Assembly (NCBI GenBank): GCA_017443845.1
Contig: JAFSXX010000002.1
Location: forward strand, 1 to 64,000
Length of the DNA: 64,000 nucleotides
Reading direction: 5' to 3'
Source: Bacteroidales bacterium
GTDB lineage: Bacteria; Bacteroidota; Bacteroidia; Bacteroidales; UBA932
Shown here: one piece after another, positions 35,061-43,440 of the stretch
Numbering within the stretch: the first letter of the stretch is position 1
Layout: every line of letters begins with the position of its first letter
Notes under the pieces: generated by a model
The model's input: the letters and a program-made list of their open reading frames with translations, nothing else
Told to the model about the DNA's origin: nothing
The model's database searches: none
Made by a program: the position numbers and the translations under genes

Positions 35061-35825
35061 TTACGATACGTAATTTTTCGCCTTCAAAAGGGTGTCGATG
35101 CTTCCCGTCTGCCCCTTTTCGAGCGTGTAGAATACCTTGATGAATGCCGTATCCTTGAGGAAGTCCACGTGGCCGATCTCAAGATTCTCCACCTTCAGGC
35201 CGAGTCGCTTCTCCAGATCGGCCTTGAGCTCCTCGCGCCTTTCGGGCACAATGAGCTCGATGCGGTCGTAGAGCACCAGCTTGGTGGAGGTGTGTTTCAG
35301 GAGCTTCTCGCTCTCGAGTATCCATACGAGGCCCACTATCAGGGCGTTCGAGATGATAGTCACAAGAGTGGAGCCGAGCGAGAGCTCGTAATGGGGATTG
35401 TTGCCGGTGGCACCGACAAGCCTGTAGATGGGGGCCAGTCCGTTGACCGCTGCCAGGGCGATGATTATGAAGAGGTATGTCATCTCCCTTACCGGTACCG
35501 TTTCGGTGCGGTAGCGGATGACGCCGAAGATGGCGAACAGGCCGAGGGTGAGGCCCACTCCGACCTCCACGTTGCCCATTATGTAGAGCAGCATCAGCAT
35601 CGCCGAGGAGAAGATCATGAAGGTAAAGTAGTAATCGCGCCTGCGGCTCTTGCGATAGTAGAAGAACTGGACCAGTATCCAGCAGACAATCAGGTTGAGG
35701 AAGAAGCGGATAAAGAGTTCCGTCAGGCTCTGGCCCGTTGTCATCATTGCGTCGGTTATAGTCTGTACGTCGAGGAGTTCCTCATCGGCGAGGGAGTATT
35801 CGCCTAATTCTTGCAGGGGAATCAT
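35061..35825 (-). CDS. DUF4956 membrane protein
   Basis: This 254-residue protein has about four transmembrane helices (LFIRFFLNLIVCWILVQF, MIFSSAMLMLLYIMGN, VGLTLGLFAIFGVIRYR, TYLFIIIALAAVNGLAPIYR) and a cytoplasmic C-terminal domain. The GVIRYRTETVPVREMTYLF segment is a family signature. DUF4956 genes usually sit next to VTC-domain genes, as here, with a 4-bp overlap. A role as membrane partner of the VTC protein is inferred from this pairing. Confidence 0.9.
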   Translation of the reverse strand: MIPLQELGEYSLADEELLDVQTITDAMMTTGQSLTELFIRFFLNLIVCWILVQFFYYRKSRRRDYYFTFMIFSSAMLMLLYIMGNVEVGVGLTLGLFAIFGVIRYRTETVPVREMTYLFIIIALAAVNGLAPIYRLVGATGNNPHYELSLGSTLVTIISNALIVGLVWILESEKLLKHTSTKLVLYDRIELIVPERREELKADLEKRLGLKVENLEIGHVDFLKDTAFIKVFYTLEKGQTGSIDTLLKAKNYVS

Positions 35826-36619
35826 TGTGCTGTTATCTTTTTGTGTATTGTTTTCTCTATCATCCTGACTTTGGGCTTGAAGCGTCCGGACTTTATGCCG
35901 GGCATCGTCAAAGTCGTGGCTATGCAGTATTTGCTGACTCTTACGGGTTTCACGCGGTGGTCGAGAAGGATGCGTTTCATCGGGCTGTCGGCGCGTCCGT
36001 CCTGCTTGAGCTCTATTATCACCGCATCCATGAGCGAAGTCTCAAGGCCACTGCGGAAACTCTTGAAGGAGAGGCAGGTGTCTATCGTAAGACGTTCGGT
36101 CTTCGCTGGGTTGACAAGAGTTATGCGCCTGAAAATCGTCTCTATGGCGGGGGAGAGCATCTCAACCGTGAAAGCGGAATGCTCCGCGAGGTATTTGCAG
36201 GCGCTCTCATCGCAGGAGAAGTCGTTGAATTCGGAGGCCGGAATCTCGATGCGCTTCTTCTTGGTTCGCCCCTTGTTGTTCTTCCTCTTGATTTCGAGGA
36301 ATGTCAGGCCCGAATTGACATAAGAGCGCGTGCGGACCTTCTGGCGGGTGAGTCTCCGGTTGTGGTGGTCAGAGAACATCTTCAGGCCCTCCGTATCGAA
36401 ATAGACGGAGTCGTAGGGACTGATTTTCGAACCGTCTGCCTCCAGCGCCATATATCCTGCTTCGGCCGCATCATCGAGCACTGCCACCAGCGTCTCTTCG
36501 TCGGTGAGGTACTTCGTGTCGATGCGGTTCATCAACTTGATGGACTCCATCTCCCCGAGGGTGATGGTTCCCAGCCTGCCGAGCTGCGGTGCGAATTCTA
36601 TATGATTGTCATCCGGCAT
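35822..36619 (-). CDS. VTC-domain (polyphosphate polymerase-like) protein
   Basis: This 265-residue cytoplasmic protein has the tunnel-fold features of VTC domains: RIDTKYL (Lys36), RTRSY (Arg96, Arg98), FLEIKRK (Glu109, Lys111), IIELKQDG and VRVSKYC. In yeast Vtc4 the matching basic residues bind polyphosphate and the Glu binds metal. It is preceded by a small secreted-protein gene (11-nt overlap) and followed by DUF4956. Enzyme activity in bacteria has not been shown to my knowledge for this branch, so polyphosphate synthesis remains inference. Confidence 0.88.
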   Translation of the reverse strand: MPDDNHIEFAPQLGRLGTITLGEMESIKLMNRIDTKYLTDEETLVAVLDDAAEAGYMALEADGSKISPYDSVYFDTEGLKMFSDHHNRRLTRQKVRTRSYVNSGLTFLEIKRKNNKGRTKKKRIEIPASEFNDFSCDESACKYLAEHSAFTVEMLSPAIETIFRRITLVNPAKTERLTIDTCLSFKSFRSGLETSLMDAVIIELKQDGRADSPMKRILLDHRVKPVRVSKYCIATTLTMPGIKSGRFKPKVRMIEKTIHKKITAQ

Positions 36620-37025
36620 CTTCGCTGATATATTCGAATATCTTGGTGCCCTGGAGGCGTCCCTTGGCGTCGTAAGTGTACTGTGTTTTCTTGCGTCCGA
36701 ATTCGTTGTATTCGAACTTCTTGATATTGACCAGCCGGTTCCTCTCGTCGTAGAGCAGTTCGCGGGATACCTTGCCGTTCTCTCCCCTTTCGAAGCGCTT
36801 GCGCCACTTCTGCTTCCCGGTGGTGTCGTACTCGATCTCCTCGATCTTGTTCCCTTCGGGGGAGTAGGTGGTGACGTGGTCGAGAATCTTTGTCACGCCC
36901 TTGGCGTTGGTGTTCCACTCCTTTACGACGAGATTCTTCTTGCTGATCTTCTGCTGGGCACCCAGGCCTGCCGGCGCGGCGAGCGCCAGCAGGACGAGTG
37001 CGAGGGTTATATAATACCTTTTCAT
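36609..37025 (-). CDS. Small secreted protein with YD-like strand repeats
   Basis: This 138-residue protein has a signal peptide (LALVLLALAAPAGLGAQ). The mature part consists of short strand-turn repeats (TTYSPEGNKIEEIEYDTTGKQ, LLYDERNRLVNIKKFEYNEFG and TYDAKGRLQGTKIFEY) like those of MORN/YD-type antigens in Bacteroidota. Function unknown. It lies 29 bp after the Cthe_2159-like gene and overlaps the VTC gene by 11 nt, so it is part of that cluster. The ATG at 37025 begins the signal peptide. Confidence 0.75.
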   Translation of the reverse strand: MKRYYITLALVLLALAAPAGLGAQQKISKKNLVVKEWNTNAKGVTKILDHVTTYSPEGNKIEEIEYDTTGKQKWRKRFERGENGKVSRELLYDERNRLVNIKKFEYNEFGRKKTQYTYDAKGRLQGTKIFEYISEDAG

Positions 37026-37054
37026 TGCAATGATATTGTATGCGTTGTGGGTTG

Positions 37055-38869
37055 TCAGTGCCATCCGCCGGGGCCCATATTGCCGCCGGGACCGGAGTTG
37101 CCTCCGCTGTAGGTCGAAAGCGAGACGCTTGACCCTCCGCTGACGGAGCCTCCCTCAATCATCATTCCGCCCAGGCGGGAGGTGCCTCCGTTTACGGTGA
37201 CTCCCGATTTGACCGAAGGCTGCGAAGCTCCGGAGACTACCAGCGGCGTATAGGCCGTCGAAGGGGTCTTGAATGCGTATGTGGTCTTATCGACGGTAAG
37301 GGAGTACCAGGTGTCTTTCTTGAGACTTGCGGTCGAGGAGTAGCAGCTCTGCGAGAGGCTCGCGCCGCTTTCGAGTCCGGCCATCGTGAAGAGGATGCCG
37401 CCCTGCACATAGAGCTTGAAGCCGCCCTCGGTATTGGCATCGATGGCCAGATCGGGAGAGGACTTGCCGCTTGCGAAGACCACGCCTCCCTTGATGTAGA
37501 AGTTGCCGTTTGCGTCGAGGGCGTCGTTGGCGGTGGAGATGCCGCAGAGATAACCTCCCGAGACGGTGAAGGTGCTGCCGGAGTTGATGGCGTCGTCACC
37601 CGAACTCTGGGCATAGACCTCGCCGTCCGTAACGGTGATTTCACCCTTGACCTCGATCGCTTCGCTCTTGGAGGATACGACTTTAATGACGCCGCCCGAT
37701 ACGGTCAGGTTTCCGGAGCAGGATGATATCTTGTTGCCGCTCTTGACGGCCCAGCCAATCTTGATGCCCTTCGAGGAGACATCCCCCTTCGTGTAGTTGG
37801 CTCCGGTGGTGGTGACGGTGAGGGTGCCTCCCGAGATTTCGCTCGCAGGGAGTGCGACCCTGTCGTTGGATGAGCCCACCTTGATACCCTTTCCGCCAGT
37901 TCCGGAGTTGGTGATGGTCACCGTGCCGCCCGACATCAGGAACTGCCTGTCGGCCTTGATGCCTGCGCTGCCGCTGTAATCCTGGTCGTCGCTGTCATAA
38001 CCGGCGTTTCCGGTAACCTTTATGGTGGTGTTTCCGCCTGTGAACATCACCAGGGAGTCGGAGCTGAAGCCCTTCTTCATATCTGCGGAGACCTGGGCGT
38101 CTATCGTACCGCCTGAGATGACGATGGCATCCTTTCCCCTGAATCCGTGTCCGGCCGACGAGGTGACGGTGATCGAGGGGCTCGACATCACCCTGATGTA
38201 ATCGTCGGATGTGATACCGGCTTTGCCCTGTGCGGTCACCTTGAGGGAACCCTCGCCGCTGAAGATGAGCTGTCCCTCGGAGAAGAATGCGGCTTTCTCA
38301 TCCTCTCCGTCAGGGGTAGCCGTGTATGATTTGCCGTCGGCAAGGATGTTGCTGCCCTCAACTACCACGAAGCAGCGCTTCTTGCCCTGGTTGTTGATGG
38401 CTGCGCCGCTCTTGTTGGTGATGCTGACGCCGTTGAGGACGATGGCCTGCTTGCGCTCGCTGTAAACCTTGAAGTAACCGTCGGCCGTCGTTCCGGAGAG
38501 TTCATAGACCACTCTTTCGGTGCTGATGTTGGTGATGGTCACGCCATTGCCGTCGATGACTGTCTTGAGCGAATCGGAAGCTCCTGTGACAGTCGCGTTT
38601 CCTGAAGTCGAGAAAATCACCTTGACAGTCCTGTCGAATGCGGTGTTGTTGATATTGTCCTCGCTCTCTTCGTCGTCGAGGCTTATGATGACAGTACCGG
38701 AATTGCCGGTAGTGTCGGTTGAGATAACTGTAGTTCCGGTCCCGCTTGAAGAGCCCGAATCGGTTTCAACGATTTCAATGTCGTCCCCGGTGCAGCCGGA
38801 GACGCAGGATAAGCCCGAAAAACCTGCGAGCAGCAGGAGGGCTAACGGTATGTATAGTATGTTTTTCAT
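37055..38869 (-). CDS. Cthe_2159-like carbohydrate-binding beta-helix lipoprotein
   Basis: This 604-residue protein has a lipoprotein signal (LLAGFSGLSCVSGC region) and a Ser/Thr/Gly linker. Most of the chain is a repeating beta-helix (short strands with GG and ISGGTI, VSGGYL, MSGGTVTI turns), as in the Cthe_2159 family, whose founder binds acidic polysaccharide and cellulose. The end is Gly/Pro-rich (GPGGNMGPGGWH). It heads the VTC-DUF4956-DUF2490 cluster, an arrangement seen with CotH- and carbohydrate-binding partners elsewhere. It probably sits on the cell surface. Confidence 0.85.
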   Translation of the reverse strand: MKNILYIPLALLLLAGFSGLSCVSGCTGDDIEIVETDSGSSSGTGTTVISTDTTGNSGTVIISLDDEESEDNINNTAFDRTVKVIFSTSGNATVTGASDSLKTVIDGNGVTITNISTERVVYELSGTTADGYFKVYSERKQAIVLNGVSITNKSGAAINNQGKKRCFVVVEGSNILADGKSYTATPDGEDEKAAFFSEGQLIFSGEGSLKVTAQGKAGITSDDYIRVMSSPSITVTSSAGHGFRGKDAIVISGGTIDAQVSADMKKGFSSDSLVMFTGGNTTIKVTGNAGYDSDDQDYSGSAGIKADRQFLMSGGTVTITNSGTGGKGIKVGSSNDRVALPASEISGGTLTVTTTGANYTKGDVSSKGIKIGWAVKSGNKISSCSGNLTVSGGVIKVVSSKSEAIEVKGEITVTDGEVYAQSSGDDAINSGSTFTVSGGYLCGISTANDALDANGNFYIKGGVVFASGKSSPDLAIDANTEGGFKLYVQGGILFTMAGLESGASLSQSCYSSTASLKKDTWYSLTVDKTTYAFKTPSTAYTPLVVSGASQPSVKSGVTVNGGTSRLGGMMIEGGSVSGGSSVSLSTYSGGNSGPGGNMGPGGWH

Positions 38870-38903
38870 AATATGAGAGATTTGGTTTATGAAAAACCTT
38901 ATG

Positions 38904-38911
38904 CAAAAATA
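38904..38911 (-). promoter_or_regulatory. -7 box for the VTC-cluster genes
   Basis: The minus strand reads TATTTTTG, 34 nt upstream of the ATG at 38869. No -33 match was found. The intergenic region is shared with the divergent kinase gene. Confidence 0.45.
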
Positions 38912-38997
38912 GAGTTAAACAATCTCTTTGCCATCCGTTTTTTAACGAACGCCACTTTTTTTTGAATGACCCCGGATGCATAATTTCCAAAATGGGG

Positions 38998-39005
38998 TAA
39001 ATTTG
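38998..39005 (+). promoter_or_regulatory. -7 box for the LytS-type kinase gene
   Basis: TAAATTTG ends 11 nt before the ATG at 39017, giving a very short leader if used. Confidence 0.45.
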
Positions 39006-39016
39006 CAGTACCGATT

Positions 39017-40132
39017 ATGGATACGCTTCGCAAACAGGAAATTATCGTTTATGCCCTTCTGTGGGCGCTGTTCCTTCTTATGGCGCCGATGGGGTTCCTG
39101 CTGGGATCCCTGACAGGGGGAGGAGAGAGAATCGAATTCGGGCAGGTGGCTCGGATATGGCTCTCATTCCTACCGTTATTCGCTCTCTTTTTGGTGCATC
39201 ATTTCCTGCTGATGCCGCTCGTTCCCAAGAAGAGGCTCCTTTATGTGCTGTGCCTCATCCTGTTGGTGGCAGCCTATGCGGTGCTGACATTTACGACGAT
39301 GCACCGTCCTCCGGGGCCGCAGGGCGCGATGCCGGTTCCTCCTCCGCAGCCCGGCGGATTTGCCGGAATGCCACCCGACGGACCGCATCCTGTTCCGCCG
39401 ATGGACTTCTTGCCTGACCGCGGCAATTACGGCCCCGAGATGACGCGCCTCGCACTGATGGCCCTGATCCTCGGGTTCGACTGGGGCATATCTTCCCTTT
39501 TTGGTCTGTTCCGTAGCCGCAGGAGGGTGGAGGAACTGGAGAACGAGAGGCTCAAATTGCAGCTCGAATCCCTCCGCTACCAGATTAATCCCCACTTCTT
39601 CATGAATACGCTGAACAATATCCAGGCCCTGGTCCTGACCGACCCCGACAAAGCCACGGAGAGCATCGGCGAGTTCTCGAAGCTGATGAGGATACTTCTG
39701 TATGAGGGGGATGCGCCTGTGATTCCACTCTCGTCAGAGATGGAGCTGATGAAGCACTTTGTCTCCCTTATGAAACTGCGCTATACCGAAGACGTGCTCA
39801 TAGAGACTTCGTTCAGCGGCGACGCCGCCGGCGCTATGGTTCCGCCCCTTGTGATGACATCCTTCCTCGAGAATGCCTTCAAGCACGGAATCAGTTATTC
39901 CTCGCCCTCCTATGTGAAGGTATCGGTCACCGTGGGGGACGGGCGCATAGTTTTTGAGTGTTCGAACAGCCGCCATCAGGGCCGGGAGAGCGCGGGCGGC
40001 ATAGGCCTGGCCAATGTCCGCGGCCGTCTGGACCTTCTCTATGGCGACGCTTATGACCTGAAGATAGAGGAGTCGGACGACCATTACGATATAATGATGT
40101 CCATTCCTGCTGTTCCCGCGGAGGTGATATGA
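39017..40132 (+). CDS. LytS-type sensor histidine kinase
   Basis: This 371-residue kinase has several N-terminal transmembrane helices (about residues 12-165), with a Pro-rich loop (HRPPGPQGAMPVPPPQPGG) between two of them. The histidine kinase domain has the phospho-acceptor His193 in NPHFFMNTLNN and an ATPase domain with ENAFKHGI and GGIGLANVRGRL. There is no large sensor domain, so the signal is probably sensed in or near the membrane. Its stop overlaps the response regulator start by ATGA. It is divergent from the VTC cluster and may regulate it. Confidence 0.92.
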   Translation: MDTLRKQEIIVYALLWALFLLMAPMGFLLGSLTGGGERIEFGQVARIWLSFLPLFALFLVHHFLLMPLVPKKRLLYVLCLILLVAAYAVLTFTTMHRPPGPQGAMPVPPPQPGGFAGMPPDGPHPVPPMDFLPDRGNYGPEMTRLALMALILGFDWGISSLFGLFRSRRRVEELENERLKLQLESLRYQINPHFFMNTLNNIQALVLTDPDKATESIGEFSKLMRILLYEGDAPVIPLSSEMELMKHFVSLMKLRYTEDVLIETSFSGDAAGAMVPPLVMTSFLENAFKHGISYSSPSYVKVSVTVGDGRIVFECSNSRHQGRESAGGIGLANVRGRLDLLYGDAYDLKIEESDDHYDIMMSIPAVPAEVI

Positions 40133-40827
40133 TACGGGTATTGACCATAGACGACGAGCCGCTGGCCCTGAAACTGCTGGAGGTATATATATCCCGTATC
40201 CCCGACGTGGAGCTGGTGGCCTCCTGCCGCTCGGCCTCCGCGGCGCAGCCCCACCTCGGTAGCGTGGATGCCATTTTCCTCGATATAAATATGCCCGACC
40301 TCTCGGGTATGGATTTCGCCCGGTCGCTCGAGAATCCGCCGCTGGTGGTCTTTACCACGGCTTACAGCGAGTATGCGCTGGAGGGATTCAAGGTAAACGC
40401 GGTGGATTATCTGCTCAAGCCCTTCAGTTTCGAGGAGTTTTCGGCAGCCGTGGCCAAACTGCGCGAGCGGCTCGAGCAGAAACGGGCCGCCGAGATGGTC
40501 CGTTCTTCCCGTGAGGTGCTCTATTTCAAGGCCGATTACCAGAATGTCAAAGTCGAGGTGGGACGCATAATATATGCCGAGAGCATGGGGGCCTATGTCA
40601 AACTCTATATGATAGGCGAGCCGAGGCCGCTCATCATCCTGCACAGCCTCAAGGGGCTCCTCGACCTTCTGCCCGCGATGCGTTTTCTGAGGATCCACAA
40701 ATCCTACATCGTCAACACCGGTTACATAGAATCCGCCACCCGGACCTCCGTGAGGATGAAGGGAGGTACGACACTGACGGTTGGAGAGTCCTACCGGGCC
40801 GCCTTCTGTGAGGCGCTGGATATCTGA
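40129..40827 (+). CDS. LytTR-family response regulator
   Basis: This 232-residue regulator has a receiver domain (DDEP near residue 8, phospho-acceptor Asp52 in FLDINMPDLSG, Lys in YLLKPF) and a C-terminal LytTR DNA-binding domain (residues 135-232; YFKADYQNVKVEV and FLRIHKSYIVN). It is translationally coupled to the kinase. Its last 37 bp overlap the 3' end of the convergent MATE gene. Confidence 0.93.
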   Translation: MIRVLTIDDEPLALKLLEVYISRIPDVELVASCRSASAAQPHLGSVDAIFLDINMPDLSGMDFARSLENPPLVVFTTAYSEYALEGFKVNAVDYLLKPFSFEEFSAAVAKLRERLEQKRAAEMVRSSREVLYFKADYQNVKVEVGRIIYAESMGAYVKLYMIGEPRPLIILHSLKGLLDLLPAMRFLRIHKSYIVNTGYIESATRTSVRMKGGTTLTVGESYRAAFCEALDI

Positions 40828-42155
40828 TATCCGTATCTCTTACTGTAGGCTATAATCAGCGAGACTGAAAGGATCAGGCAGCAGAGGTCAGCGGCATCGA
40901 CCGCGAGCCATATTGCCTTCGGTCCCCAGATGGCCGGAAGCAGGAAGACGAAGCCCAGTTCGAAGACAAGCGACCTGGTGAAAGAGAGGATTGCCGAAAT
41001 CTTACCGTTATTGAGCCCCGTGAACCAGGAGGAGGTGAAAATATTGACTCCTGCTATGAAGAAACTCAGCATATAGAGCCTGATGGCGCCTTCGGTCATT
41101 TGCGCCAGGGCGGGATCGTAGCCTACGAAGAGCCTGGCTGCCGGACCGGCGGAGATTTCCGCTACCAGCGTCATTATCAGGCCGGAAACAAGGAGGAGGC
41201 AGATGCTGTGGCGCAGCAGGCTGGTCAGTTCTTCGCGGTTCTGAGCTCCATAATTGTAACCTATGAGCGGGGTTACCGTAATGGTATAGCCGAAGAAGAC
41301 GGCTGCGAAAATGTAGCCGTAGTAGAGCATCACCGAATAGGCGGCTACTCCGTTCTCGCCCATCATCCTGAGCAACTGAAGGTTGTAGCAGATAGCCAGG
41401 ATATTGAAGGCGATATTGCCTACATACTCCGAGAGACCATTGGTGCAGGCGCGCAAGATTGGCTCTTTTTCGAATGCGGAGGGGACGATCCTGAGGGTGC
41501 TGGTATTCCGCTTTCCGGAGAAATATATCAGCGGGTAGAAACCGCCAAGGCAGCAGGCCAGCATCGAGGCGGCCGCCGCTCCTGCCAGTCCCCATTTGAA
41601 AACCACGATAAAGAGGGCGTCGAGCGCCATGTTGGTCACGGCGCAGGCGATCGACATCACCGTGCCCAGCTGGGGCTTTTCGGCTGTCATATAGAAGGAC
41701 TGGAATGCCATCTGGAGCATGAATCCAGGAAGGCCGACAGCGCAGATCCGGCCGTAGATGACGCATTGGCGGACCATTTCGCCCTCAGCGCCGAGCAGCC
41801 TTGCGAGGGGTTCCATCAGGAAAAAGAGCGGAACCAGGAAAAGCACGGAGAGCAGCAGCGTGAAGCGGATGAGCATGCCGAAGAGGCGGTTCGCCCTCTC
41901 CCTGTCGCCCTGCCCGATAGTCATCGATACCAGGGCGGTGCCGCCGGTGCCTATCATCAGGCCGAGAGCGCCGACTATCATTATGGCCGGCCAGATCACA
42001 TTGAGGGCGGCGAAGGCGGTGGTGCCTACGAAATTGGATACGAAGATGCCGTCCACCACGCTGTAGATGCTGCCTACCAGCATCATCGCGATGCTGGGGA
42101 GGGAAGATTTTATCAGCCTGCGGTAGCCGTAGTGTCCGGAGAGTTCGACCTTCAT
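40791..42155 (-). CDS. MATE-family multidrug or metabolite exporter
   Basis: This 454-residue inner-membrane protein has about 12 hydrophobic helices in two MATE halves and the signature GTGGTALVSMTIGQGDRERANRLFG near residue 70 (written as the family hallmark region). Substrate unknown; MATE proteins use sodium or proton gradients to export drugs or metabolites. It is 15 bp downstream of the pagL-like gene on the same strand, with a 16-nt palindrome in between. Its last codons run antisense to the LytTR gene. Confidence 0.9.
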   Translation of the reverse strand: MKVELSGHYGYRRLIKSSLPSIAMMLVGSIYSVVDGIFVSNFVGTTAFAALNVIWPAIMIVGALGLMIGTGGTALVSMTIGQGDRERANRLFGMLIRFTLLLSVLFLVPLFFLMEPLARLLGAEGEMVRQCVIYGRICAVGLPGFMLQMAFQSFYMTAEKPQLGTVMSIACAVTNMALDALFIVVFKWGLAGAAAASMLACCLGGFYPLIYFSGKRNTSTLRIVPSAFEKEPILRACTNGLSEYVGNIAFNILAICYNLQLLRMMGENGVAAYSVMLYYGYIFAAVFFGYTITVTPLIGYNYGAQNREELTSLLRHSICLLLVSGLIMTLVAEISAGPAARLFVGYDPALAQMTEGAIRLYMLSFFIAGVNIFTSSWFTGLNNGKISAILSFTRSLVFELGFVFLLPAIWGPKAIWLAVDAADLCCLILSVSLIIAYSKRYGYQISSASQKAAR

Positions 42156-42160
42156 ACCCG

Positions 42161-42176
42161 TTTTAAACGTTTAAAA
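42161..42176. promoter_or_regulatory. 16-nt palindrome upstream of the MATE gene
   Basis: TTTTAAACGTTTAAAA is a perfect palindrome with a central CG, lying 5 bp before the MATE start and covering the stop codon of the preceding gene (42171-42173). Such AT-rich, CG-centred palindromes are typical of LacI-family operators. It may also be chance in an AT-rich gap. Confidence 0.35.
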
Positions 42177-43325
42177 ACTCTTTCCGATGCAGATCTGGAA
42201 GCTCTCGGCGGCCTTGAACTTGTGGGCTTTGAGAACGAAGCCCAGATAGGTGTCGGCAAGGGTGGGGAAGTGATACTTGACGGTCACCATCTGATAGAGT
42301 TTCTTGTTGCGGGCAAGGCCGTCGTTGTCGTAGAGATAGCGGCCGAGGTTGAGGGTGGTGGAGAAGTTGTGGTAACGCATCTCGTGGACTATCGAGAGGC
42401 CCACGGAAACGGGATCGTAGGTTTCGCCGCGGCCATTGTTTTCGGCGATCTTGTCGCAGAAGGGGGTGGCAAAAAGGTCGAACTCCAGACCTGTGGCGTG
42501 AGTCCTGCTGTATTTGTAGAGGGCGGCCAGATTGAGCGAGTATTTCATATACCTCTCGTTGACCCAGCGCCCCTCCTCTTCGAGCATACGGTCGAAGAGC
42601 GCCTCATTGCTCATTATGCCTGTCGAAGCCTGGACGTTGAAGACGAAATGCCTCCTGAAACCGTCATCCCTGACGGCTGCCTTCGAGCCGGCCTTCCGGC
42701 CGTCATTCTTCATTCCCAGCGAGAGGGCCAGCTCAAATGCGTTGAGTCCCTTGTTGGGGAAGGTGACGGCACCGTTGGAGTTGTGGTTGAACCAGAGGCC
42801 GAGACCAGCCTCGTACTTTTCGGTCAGCGCGTATTCCGCGTGGAATCCGAGGCTGAAATGGCCGTTGACTGGGGTCGAGATTATAATATTCCAGGGGTTG
42901 GTCACCGGATCGTAGTTCTTGCTGAAACTGAATCCGAAGCCCAGGCCCGCGCTGTATCCCAACGAGAAGCCGCCGGCCCTTACCAGGGGACGGTCGAAGT
43001 AGCCGTAGATGCTGTAAACGTTGCCCATTCCGGGGCCGTTGACGCTTACCGCATCCGCAAGGCCGAGGAGGTGGAAGGCTATTCCATATTCGGGATAGCC
43101 GCAGGCGCGGTCGATGGGGGAGGAGCTGTCACCCCTCCAGCCGATCTTGAGGTCGAATGATGGGACTATGGGGGAGACGCCTTCGCCGAAGAGTTCGGGA
43201 AAGTACCTGCCGTCATAGAGCAGGCGGCTGGCTCCGCCCCTGAAAGATATGTTCTGGGCCTGAGCCATCGGGGCAAACGCCGTAAATATCGCAGCCAATG
43301 CGATCGTAAGTTTCGTAAATTTCAT
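42171..43325 (-). CDS. PagL-like lipid A 3-O-deacylase family protein
   Basis: This 384-residue protein has a signal peptide (LAAIFTAFAPMAQA) and a beta-barrel-like body ending in FQICIGKSF. The segment GLGLWFNHNSNGAVTFPNKGLNAFELALSLG contains the HNSN motif corresponding to the PagL catalytic His-x-Ser-Asn and, downstream, the glycine/leucine pattern of that family. It is much longer than PagL of about 170 residues and has an extra 150 residues on each side. Databases usually name it acyloxyacyl hydrolase. It would trim lipid A at the outer membrane; activity is inference. Confidence 0.75.
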   Translation of the reverse strand: MKFTKLTIALAAIFTAFAPMAQAQNISFRGGASRLLYDGRYFPELFGEGVSPIVPSFDLKIGWRGDSSSPIDRACGYPEYGIAFHLLGLADAVSVNGPGMGNVYSIYGYFDRPLVRAGGFSLGYSAGLGFGFSFSKNYDPVTNPWNIIISTPVNGHFSLGFHAEYALTEKYEAGLGLWFNHNSNGAVTFPNKGLNAFELALSLGMKNDGRKAGSKAAVRDDGFRRHFVFNVQASTGIMSNEALFDRMLEEEGRWVNERYMKYSLNLAALYKYSRTHATGLEFDLFATPFCDKIAENNGRGETYDPVSVGLSIVHEMRYHNFSTTLNLGRYLYDNDGLARNKKLYQMVTVKYHFPTLADTYLGFVLKAHKFKAAESFQICIGKSF

Positions 43326-43348
43326 TTTTCCGTCAGTTTTTCGGGGCG

Positions 43349-43356
43349 CAAAGATA
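43349..43356 (-). promoter_or_regulatory. -7 box for the PagL-like gene
   Basis: The minus strand reads TATCTTTG, 23 nt upstream of the ATG at 43325. The gap also serves the divergent M28 peptidase gene. No -33 match. Confidence 0.5.
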
Positions 43357-43440
43357 GCCATTTTGCGCGCAATGTCCATAATGGGGGAAATGTCATTGAT
43401 TTTTACTAAATTGGCATCCGATATTATAAATTGCCCGATA

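Noticed and set aside
41100-43160. Long plus-strand open frame across the MATE and PagL-like genes
   Set aside because: It spans two well-recognised minus-strand genes and their gap, with no family match; it arises from GC-rich codon use.
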